Below, one piece after another: positions 6,089 through 11,380 of a DNA stretch of 11,380 nt. The stretch's first letter is position 1; every line of letters starts with the position of its first letter. This DNA comes from an uncultured Chloroflexota bacterium (GTDB taxonomy: Bacteria > Chloroflexota > Anaerolineae > B4-G1 > DUEL01), in NCBI GenBank assembly GCA_937138275.1, contig CAKZOY010000545.1, positions 1-11,380 of the forward strand. Direction: 5' to 3'. Position numbers and translations under genes: made by a program. The notes beneath the pieces were generated by a model, which did not search any database, was not told where the DNA came from, and saw nothing but the letters and a program-made list of their open reading frames with translations.

Positions 6089-7426
6089 CTAAATGATCCC
6101 CGCTTCCTTCAGTTTCTTCAGTTTGCGGGGGCCGAAACCCATATACTTGAGGTAAATGTACTCGTTGTCGTAGCCCACGGGGCGGCACACCCACTTGACC
6201 CTGGGGGGTGTTTCCGTCAGTTTGTACTGGGCCTGGGCGACGATGATCTCGCCGTATACGGGGTCTTCAACGGGGGTGAAAATTCCCCGATCTATCCAGT
6301 TGGGGTCGTGCATGGCCTCCCAGGGAGAACAGACGGGCGCCACGACCGGCGTGATGGGGGCCAGGCGGCCCTTTTTGGCGTATTCCACGGACATCCGCAC
6401 CAGTTCCTCGTTGGTGTACTTGCGCGTTTCCGCGAAGACCCGTTCCGCCCATTTCAATTGCTCCTCTTTTGCCGAGAAATCCGCCAGGTCGGTCCAGTTC
6501 GCCGCACCCCACTCGTCCCATTTCCCCAGCATATCGGCGAATGCCTGCCACATTTCCAGCCGCAAGCCGCCCAGGAAGACGGCGCCGTCTCTGGTCGGCG
6601 CGAAGCAATACAGCCAGCCGCCGATGTTCAGGCTGCCGAAGCGTTCGCTGACGATTCCCGCCCCCTGATACCAGATCGCCGCCCAGTCCTCCAGAGAGGC
6701 ATACGACTCCGCTGAGGCAAGGTCCAGCGCCTGTCCCTCTCCGGTCAACTCGCGCCAGTGCAGGGCTGCCAGGATGCCGACCGCCATAAATGTCCCCGCC
6801 TGGGCCCAGCCGATCCAGGGACCGGCCTTAGTGGGAACGGCCCACGGGCACTCGTCGTAGGTCTTGCCCTCCGGCAGCATCTCTCCGTTGTCGTACTGAT
6901 TTCCCGACCGGGCCTGGATGACGTTGTCGTAGTCCGCCCCCCATCTGTGGCTCATCGGCCCGAACTGTCCGTATGCCGTGATGGAGGCAAAGATCAGGCG
7001 GGGATTGATCTCTTTCAGCACCTCGTAACCGACGCCCCACTCATCCATCACCCCCGGCGGGTAGGTTTCAATCAGTACATCCGCCTGCGCCGCAAGGCCC
7101 TTGAGGATTTCCCTGGCTTCGGGTTTCTTCAGGTTCAGGGTGATGTGGAACTTGTTTCTCCCCTCGGATAGATAGTTGAGCCCCTCGCCTTTGTACAGGA
7201 TACCGTAGGGGGTGCATTTTCGGATGAAGTCGCCCTCCGGGGGTTCTATTCTCAGGACCTCGGCGCCGAATTCGGCCAGCAGCGAAGAGCAGTAGCATCC
7301 CGCAAAACTCTTGTAACTCAGGTCCAGCACGGTGATATCGTCCAGGGCCTCGGGCCTGGTCCGCGCGATTCTTGGGTCGTCTCGCTCCCTGATCCACTCC
7401 TCCCACGGTTGCTCCATCTCCGTCAT
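6089..7426 (-). CDS. class III CoA-transferase family subunit lacking the catalytic Asp
   Basis: This 445-residue protein is of the CaiB/BaiF family, which moves CoA between carboxylic acids through an aspartyl-CoA intermediate. The N-terminal half has the family layout: ITVLDLS near 31, GAEVLRIEPPEGD (54-66), NPRLIFASITAYGQFGP (141-157), GILAALHWRELTGEGQ (217-232). The catalytic Asp (D169 in formyl-CoA transferase) aligns with W207 in GWAQAG, so this chain is probably not catalytic alone. Its C-terminus (TPPRVKW..RPVGYDNEYI) matches that of the gene just before it, so the two are paralogues. It starts 21 bases after that gene, with AGGAGG 5 bases before the ATG, which suggests co-translation and a heteromer as in BbsEF-type enzymes. 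Loss of Asp could instead mean a different reaction. Confidence 0.85.
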   Translation of the reverse strand: MTEMEQPWEEWIRERDDPRIARTRPEALDDITVLDLSYKSFAGCYCSSLLAEFGAEVLRIEPPEGDFIRKCTPYGILYKGEGLNYLSEGRNKFHITLNLKKPEAREILKGLAAQADVLIETYPPGVMDEWGVGYEVLKEINPRLIFASITAYGQFGPMSHRWGADYDNVIQARSGNQYDNGEMLPEGKTYDECPWAVPTKAGPWIGWAQAGTFMAVGILAALHWRELTGEGQALDLASAESYASLEDWAAIWYQGAGIVSERFGSLNIGGWLYCFAPTRDGAVFLGGLRLEMWQAFADMLGKWDEWGAANWTDLADFSAKEEQLKWAERVFAETRKYTNEELVRMSVEYAKKGRLAPITPVVAPVCSPWEAMHDPNWIDRGIFTPVEDPVYGEIIVAQAQYKLTETPPRVKWVCRPVGYDNEYIYLKYMGFGPRKLKKLKEAGII

Positions 7427-7447
7427 ATTCCCCTCCTCAAGTGATAT

Positions 7448-8797
7448 CTATTCGGGTCTAACCATAATCAGGCCGGCCTTGCCATCCCAGTCCGGAGGTG
7501 GTCGGCGCCCGCGAATCTCTGCCCATTTGCCCACGGCCCCGCGTTCGTACAATTGCCGAATTTCACTTTCCGTCTTGCCCAGGATGTGTGTCAGGACGTA
7601 TTCGTTATCAAAGCCCACGGGCCGGACCGTCCAGAGCACCCGCGGCGGTGTCCTGGTCATCATCACGGGGAATTCGTAATCCAGGAACTCGCCGATGAGA
7701 GGATCATCCAATTCCTTGACGAAGCCGCGCTCCCGGGAGTGCTCATTCTCCAGCACATCCTTGATCGTGTAGACGCGCGAGGCGACAAAACCGTACTTGT
7801 CGGCCAGACCTTCAATCTCTTCCGCGGTCCTGGTTCTGGCCCATTCCGCAATAATTCCGAGGATTTCGGTGGCGTTTTCCTCCTGGAGGCGGGTCAGGTG
7901 GTCTTTGAATCGGGGATCATCGGCCAGTTCCGGTCTGCCCATCGCGGTACACAGACCCCGGAACTCCTCTGTATCCGGGGCGGCGATTGCCACGAACGTA
8001 TCATCCGCACAGCGGAAGGTGTCGGCGGGACATATGGATACGTCCCGGTTCCCCGCTGGCATAGCCGTCTTGCCGGTGATCTGCTGGTAGGGCCAGACCC
8101 AGGACATGGTCCGCATAATGGTCTCACTCTGGGATAGTTCAATGTATTGTCCCTTCCCGGTCCTGTCCCGGTAATGAAGAGCGGCCAGAACGGCCACTTC
8201 GCCCAGCAACGCGCCGTAACTATCGCAGATATATAAGCGGTTTTTCAGCGGCGGCTGTCCGGGGAAGCGGGACATCCATGCGTATCCAGACATAGCCTGA
8301 GCCGCGCCGTCGTTGCTGGGGCGGTTCTCCCGGGCATACTGGCCCCACTGGCCGAAACCTGTTTTGGAGATGTAGATGATACGGGGGTTAATTTCCCGGA
8401 TTTGCCGGTAGCCGATGTTCCACCGTTCCATGACCCCTGGCCGGAGATTTTCTTCAATGATATCGGCTTGGGCAGCCAGTTCCAGGAACAGTTTCTGGCC
8501 CTCCGGCTTATGCAAATCCAGGCCCAGCCAGTACTTGTTGGGGTTGGGCCGGATGAGAGAGGTGGGCTGGTCTTCCCTGAACCAGTAGCCAAAAGGGACC
8601 AGGCTGCGCAGCGTATCTCCCAGCGGGGGCATTTCGCATTTGATGACCTCTGCGCCCAGCCTGGACAGGAACCCCGGCCCGGAGGGGCCCAGCAGAAGGG
8701 TGCATACTTCCAGCACCCGAATGCCCTTCAGAGGCAACGGTTTGGAGTGCTTGGTCTCTTTGTAATTCTGCCAGGTGCTTTCTCCCACGGTAATCAT
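7448..8797 (-). CDS. class III CoA-transferase (CaiB/BaiF family), catalytic subunit
   Basis: The 449-residue class III CoA-transferase has the family landmarks: IRVLEVCTLLLGP (26-38), GAEVIKCEMPPLGDTLR (48-64), NPRIIYISKTGFGQWG (137-152) and VLAALHYRDRTGKGQYIELSQSE (203-225). Alignment by eye with formyl-CoA transferase puts the catalytic Asp at D192 (ICDSYG), so this chain can form the aspartyl-CoA anhydride. It would transfer CoA from a donor such as succinyl-CoA or acetyl-CoA to an organic acid, the likely entry step of the pathway. It is the first gene of the five-gene operon. Start uncertain: GGAGG directly abuts the ATG at 8797 with no spacer, while a GTG at 8788 (codon 4) has 9 bases, so the shorter form may be the real one. 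Donor and acceptor acids are not deducible; racemase activity (same fold) is less likely given the paired gene. Confidence 0.88.
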   Translation of the reverse strand: MITVGESTWQNYKETKHSKPLPLKGIRVLEVCTLLLGPSGPGFLSRLGAEVIKCEMPPLGDTLRSLVPFGYWFREDQPTSLIRPNPNKYWLGLDLHKPEGQKLFLELAAQADIIEENLRPGVMERWNIGYRQIREINPRIIYISKTGFGQWGQYARENRPSNDGAAQAMSGYAWMSRFPGQPPLKNRLYICDSYGALLGEVAVLAALHYRDRTGKGQYIELSQSETIMRTMSWVWPYQQITGKTAMPAGNRDVSICPADTFRCADDTFVAIAAPDTEEFRGLCTAMGRPELADDPRFKDHLTRLQEENATEILGIIAEWARTRTAEEIEGLADKYGFVASRVYTIKDVLENEHSRERGFVKELDDPLIGEFLDYEFPVMMTRTPPRVLWTVRPVGFDNEYVLTHILGKTESEIRQLYERGAVGKWAEIRGRRPPPDWDGKAGLIMVRPE

Positions 8798-8803
8798 CCT
8801 CCC
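8798..8803 (-). promoter_or_regulatory. ribosome binding site of the first operon gene
   Basis: GGGAGG on the minus strand touches the ATG at 8797 and lies 9 bases before an in-frame GTG at 8788. The spacing favours the GTG as the true start. Confidence 0.5.
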
Positions 8804-9102
8804 TTCTCTGGAATGCCTCCGGCTGGATGCCGGTCGCCTCAGGCCACGGGCATAGAAGAAGATACAGCGGATGACTTGCGAGCAGGCCGACCGCTGCCCA
8901 GTTCACCGTCGCCTGCTAACCACTACCCTTTCTCCCCGCCTTCGGGCAGTTTGGGCCCAGAAGACCAAACTTCAGGGAAACGGGGAGTGCGAAAGGGGCA
9001 GTTGTCCTCCGGACGAGGAATTGGGGCGTCACAACGGACCATTCGCCCGGACGGTTATCGGAAAGGCAACTATTCACCAGGAAGAAGCCCTCACCCCCGG
9101 CC

Positions 9103-9145
9103 GGGGTTTGCGGGGCGGCGGCAAAGCCGCCGCCCCGCAAACCCC
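9103..9145. repeat. AAA-loop palindromic hairpin, copy 4
   Basis: The 20-base arm at 9103-9122 pairs perfectly with 9126-9145 around loop AAA (9123-9125). The arm begins GGGGTTTG like copy 1 and has GGCGGC next to the loop like all copies. On the plus strand TATTTTCT follows, a poor T-run; on the minus strand there is none, so a simple terminator role for the operon is unlikely. Confidence 0.7.
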
Positions 9146-9211
9146 TATTTTCTCCCCCTCCCCGCCGAGAGCGGACGAATCGTCCGCCCTCGGATGAAAC
9201 AGCGACGATTA

Positions 9212-9246
9212 TCAGCCAAACAGGCTGAATAGTTACTCGGAAAGTT
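9212..9246 (+). repeat. 35-base dispersed repeat, copy 2
   Basis: Second copy of the element at 332-366 (29 of 35 identical), same orientation, again within 150 bases of a long palindromic hairpin. Confidence 0.45.
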
Positions 9247-9370
9247 CTGTTTCCGGCCCGTTTTCGGGCTTTGAGGGTGCAGCCAGTAGTGCACAGGCGA
9301 TGGCGGGTGGTATAAACGGATTCATTGAGCAGTCTATCGCCGATGTTCTTTGCGCGGAGGGGGCAATTTC

Positions 9371-10141
9371 TTACATGTCGGTTCCGCTCAATGTGCGCCC
9401 GGAAATGGTGTGGGCGACTTCCTTAAGAGCACCGGCGATCTCTGGAATAACTTCCATGGTTAAGCGGGATGCGGGACCAACAACACCAATCGCGGCTTCT
9501 GCATACCCATCAACGGCAAGAACAGGGGCTGCGACCGCGCGAAAACCGATTTCCATCTCTTCGTTATCAACGGCATATCCGTTTTGACGAATGCACTCCA
9601 GTTCCGCGCACAAATCCGCTGGCGAAGTGATGGTCCGGGGGGTGTACGAGCGAAGGGGGTCCTGCAGGACCCGGTCCACAACATCCGGGGATTGGAATGC
9701 CAGTATCACTTTTCCGCTGGCGGTGGAGTGGAGGGGCAGACGCCGACCCACTACCGGGCCGATGGCTAAAGACCGCCCGCTGTGAATTACCTCAATGTAC
9801 AGAACCCGATCCCTATCCAGCAAGCCCAGATCGCAGGTCTCCCGGAACTGCTCTACCAGTTGGCGCATATAAGGCAGGGCGATCTGGCGCAGGTTCATAC
9901 GCCCCAAAGCCCCCAGCCCCAGTTCAATGACTCGTCGCCCCAGGCGGAATCGCTCCCCGTCGGGCGAGCGCTCCACAAACCCGTTCTCCAGCAGCGTCAT
10001 CAGTATCCGGTGGACCGTTGCCTTCTGGAGTTTCGTGATGCGGGCGATCTCGGTCACGCCGCGCTCGGGGTGCTGGCTATCAAAGGTCATCAGAATTTGT
10101 ATCGCCCGTTCAATGGCTCGTACGGTGTAGATGCTTGGCAT
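9371..10141 (-). CDS. IclR-family transcriptional regulator
   Basis: The 256-residue DNA-binding regulator has a winged helix-turn-helix at about 5-70 (GVTEIARITKLQKATVHRIL at 28-47 contains the recognition helix). An effector-binding domain follows (about 80-250) with the family signatures LPLHSTASGKV (135-145) and GYAVDNEEMEIGFRAVAAPV (188-207). The family binds small organic acids and either represses or activates nearby catabolic genes. It is on the same strand as, and directly upstream of, the CoA-transferase/beta-oxidation operon, so that operon is the natural target (inference), along with its own promoter at 10206-10233. The 573-base gap suggests separate transcription. The ribosome site (GGGGA before ATG at 10141) is modest. 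Full length for the family, nothing missing. Confidence 0.93.
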   Translation of the reverse strand: MPSIYTVRAIERAIQILMTFDSQHPERGVTEIARITKLQKATVHRILMTLLENGFVERSPDGERFRLGRRVIELGLGALGRMNLRQIALPYMRQLVEQFRETCDLGLLDRDRVLYIEVIHSGRSLAIGPVVGRRLPLHSTASGKVILAFQSPDVVDRVLQDPLRSYTPRTITSPADLCAELECIRQNGYAVDNEEMEIGFRAVAAPVLAVDGYAEAAIGVVGPASRLTMEVIPEIAGALKEVAHTISGRTLSGTDM

Positions 10142-10188
10142 TGCAATCCCCTATTGCGCCGCAGTCTGTCTTGAGGAATGAAACTATG

Positions 10189-10200
10189 TGTCATAAGACA
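10189..10200. promoter_or_regulatory. candidate operator, inverted repeat TGTC-N4-GACA
   Basis: TGTCATAAGACA is an inverted repeat lying at the predicted transcription start of the IclR gene (-10 box at 10206-10211). A longer inverted pair, ATGTG (10186-10190) and CACAT (10213-10217), brackets the -10 box. Position fits autoregulation by the IclR protein, but the motif is short and no second copy was found before the operon. Confidence 0.25.
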
Positions 10201-10205
10201 ATACC

Positions 10206-10233
10206 ATTATATCACATCTACGTTTTTTGTCAA
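10206..10233 (-). promoter_or_regulatory. sigma70-type promoter of the IclR gene
   Basis: On the minus strand, a perfect TTGACA (10233-10228) and a perfect TATAAT (10211-10206) are separated by 16 bases. Transcription would start near 10199, giving a leader of about 58 bases before the ATG at 10141. Confidence 0.75.
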
Positions 10234-10439
10234 GTAAGTATTCTCTATATCTCTATAGGAGTTACGGCCTCAGGTTGTTTCCTTACTTACAAAGGATGCC
10301 CACGGGGGGGAATCCCTATATGGCGTCCCCCTGGGGGGACGATGTGCTGCTGCTGGTCTGTAGGGTGACGCACGCGTTGTTATCGGGTCGGCGAAGACCG
10401 ACCATCGGCCAGAGGCCCCCAGGGATGACTTCAACGGCC

Positions 10440-10468
10440 TTGTCAAACCGCCCGGCGGCGACTATAAT
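10440..10468 (+). promoter_or_regulatory. sigma70-type promoter of the Nif3-like gene
   Basis: TTGTCA (10440-10445, 5 of 6) and a perfect TATAAT (10463-10468) are 17 bases apart. The start of transcription would be near 10475, leaving a leader of roughly 130 bases before the ATG at 10604. Confidence 0.6.
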
Positions 10469-10603
10469 TATCCAGGCGCTGCTGCCGCCCATCCCTGACC
10501 CGATGCCCCGCCATCGTGAGCCGACGGTAAAGCAGCCTGCGGAATCCACCCGCCGACACAATCCCTCTGCATTCCGCGATTCTCAAGATTACGGAGATGC
10601 CTG

Positions 10604-11359
10604 ATGAAACAAACCGAATTAATCGCCTACCTGGACGACTACCTGCGCGTCCGGGAAATAGAAGATACTTCCCAAAACGGCCTGCAGGTAGAAGGGCCTG
10701 GGGAGGTCAGAAAAGTGGCCCTCGCGGTGGATGCCTGCCAGGTCGCCTTTGAGCGGGCCGTCGCCGAGAAGGCCCAGTTGCTGATTGTCCATCACGGCCT
10801 TTTCTGGGAGAAACCCGCGCGCCTGGTCGGGCCGCTCTTCCGGCGGGTCCGGACGCTCATCCTGGGCGGCTGCGGCCTCTACGCCGCCCATCTGCCGCTG
10901 GACGCCCACCCCGAAGTGGGCAACAACGCCGAACTGGCCCGCCTGCTGGGCCTCCAGAACACCTATCCCTTCAGCCGCTACCACGGGATAGACATCGGCA
11001 TCGCCGGTACGCTGGAGCCGCCGCTGCCCATCCCCATCCTCATCGGGCGGCTGATCCAGGCGCTGAACATGCCACCGATCCGCGTCCTGGCCCACGGCCC
11101 GGCCGAGGCCCGTCGCGTCGGCGTCATCTCCGGCGGCGCGGCGATGATGATCGGTCAGGTCGCTGAGGCGGGCCTGGATACCTTCATCACCGGCGAGACC
11201 AGCCACTCCCACTTCCATCAGGCTGCGGAGGAAAGGCTGAACGTCCTCTTCGCCGGGCACTATGCCACCGAGTCGGTGGGGTTGAAGGCCCTGGCCCGCC
11301 ATCTGGAGGAGAAATTCGGCCTGGAGACGGTGTTTCTGGATGTTCCCACCGGGATGTGA
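10604..11359 (+). CDS. Nif3-like dinuclear metal centre protein
   Basis: This 251-residue protein of the Nif3/YbgI family forms toroidal hexamers with a two-metal site in each subunit; the biological reaction is not settled (a GTP cyclohydrolase 1 type 2 label is often applied by homology). Visible family motifs: SQNGLQVEG (23-31), HHGLFW (63-68), AAHLPLDAHPEVGNN (94-108) and FAGHYATESVG (216-226). The expected metal ligands are H63, H64, D100, H219 and E223, all present. The length matches the short form without the inserted PII-like domain. GGAG at 10593-10596, 7 bases before the ATG, supports the start. It is divergent from the IclR gene with its own promoter, so it is probably not part of the catabolic operon; a downstream partner may lie outside the window. 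Confidence 0.93.
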   Translation: MKQTELIAYLDDYLRVREIEDTSQNGLQVEGPGEVRKVALAVDACQVAFERAVAEKAQLLIVHHGLFWEKPARLVGPLFRRVRTLILGGCGLYAAHLPLDAHPEVGNNAELARLLGLQNTYPFSRYHGIDIGIAGTLEPPLPIPILIGRLIQALNMPPIRVLAHGPAEARRVGVISGGAAMMIGQVAEAGLDTFITGETSHSHFHQAAEERLNVLFAGHYATESVGLKALARHLEEKFGLETVFLDVPTGM

Positions 11360-11380
11360 TGACGTAATGCGTAAAACGTA

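Larger units (their letters stand above)
8798..9370. other. 573-base gene-free gap upstream of the operon
   Basis: No reading frame here looks like a protein; the open frames are short and of shadow composition. The gap holds a long hairpin (9103-9145) and a 35-base repeat (9212-9246). I searched the minus strand for a promoter of the operon and saw no convincing pair of -35 and -10 boxes, so the operon promoter is either weak, activator-dependent, or the operon is read from the IclR promoter. Confidence 0.6.
10142..10603. other. 462-base divergent intergenic region
   Basis: It separates the IclR gene from the Nif3-like gene and has one good promoter for each. Bases 10195-10260 are AT-rich, unlike the rest of the window. 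Small hairpins occur at 10324-10341 (CGTCCCC/GGGGACG) and 10386-10403 (GGTCGG/CCGACC). Reading frames here are not protein-like. Confidence 0.6.

Noticed and set aside
6039..6194. N-terminal extension of the thiolase to an ATG at 6194
   Set aside because: A strong ribosome site and family length support the ATG at 6038, and the extension overlaps the end of the preceding gene with low-complexity sequence.
10227..10604. 125-codon frame directly before the Nif3-like gene
   Set aside because: No ribosome site, no domain, and it runs over the promoter of the Nif3-like gene.

Overview
GC-rich bacterial (possibly archaeal) chromosomal DNA. One five-gene catabolic operon on the minus strand dominates the window, with an IclR-type regulator upstream of it and a divergent Nif3-family gene at the right end. 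Perfect Shine-Dalgarno sequences and sigma70-like promoters favour a bacterium. The intergenic regions carry long perfect hairpins with three-base loops and a C/G-rich repeat style that reminds me of Chloroflexota or Armatimonadota-like genomes, but I cannot fix the taxon. There is no rRNA, tRNA, CRISPR array, transposase or phage gene.

Layout, left to right. Bases 1-563 hold no convincing protein gene. They contain terminator-like hairpins for both strands (50-91 minus, 143-180 plus), a possible plus-strand promoter and small RNA at the edge, and a dense run of hairpins (303-338, 392-437, 462-506, 526-570). Then, all on the minus strand and so transcribed right to left: two class III (CaiB/BaiF) CoA-transferase paralogues (8797 to 7448 and 7426 to 6089), a thiolase (6038 to 4848), a 3-hydroxyacyl-CoA dehydrogenase fused to an enoyl-CoA hydratase (4721 to 2841), and an ADP-forming acyl-CoA synthetase (2663 to 564). 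A 573-base gap with another hairpin separates the operon from the IclR gene (10141 to 9371). A 462-base divergent region with one good promoter per strand leads to the Nif3-like gene (10604 to 11359, plus).

How the genes may work together (inference). The CoA-transferase pair would load CoA onto an organic acid. The hydratase and dehydrogenase domains would hydrate and oxidise the enoyl-CoA, the thiolase would cleave the 3-oxoacyl-CoA, and the ADP-forming synthetase could turn a product acyl-CoA or acetyl-CoA into free acid plus ATP. No acyl-CoA dehydrogenase is present, so either it is encoded elsewhere or the substrate is already unsaturated or hydroxylated. Only one transferase subunit keeps the catalytic aspartate (D192, against W207 in the partner). 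This suggests a heteromeric enzyme of the general kind known from succinyl-CoA:benzylsuccinate CoA-transferase (BbsEF). The true substrate cannot be read from the sequence.

The points most worth following up are this module with its asymmetric transferase, and the family of sequence-diverged but perfectly paired GAA/AAA-loop hairpins in almost every larger intergenic gap.
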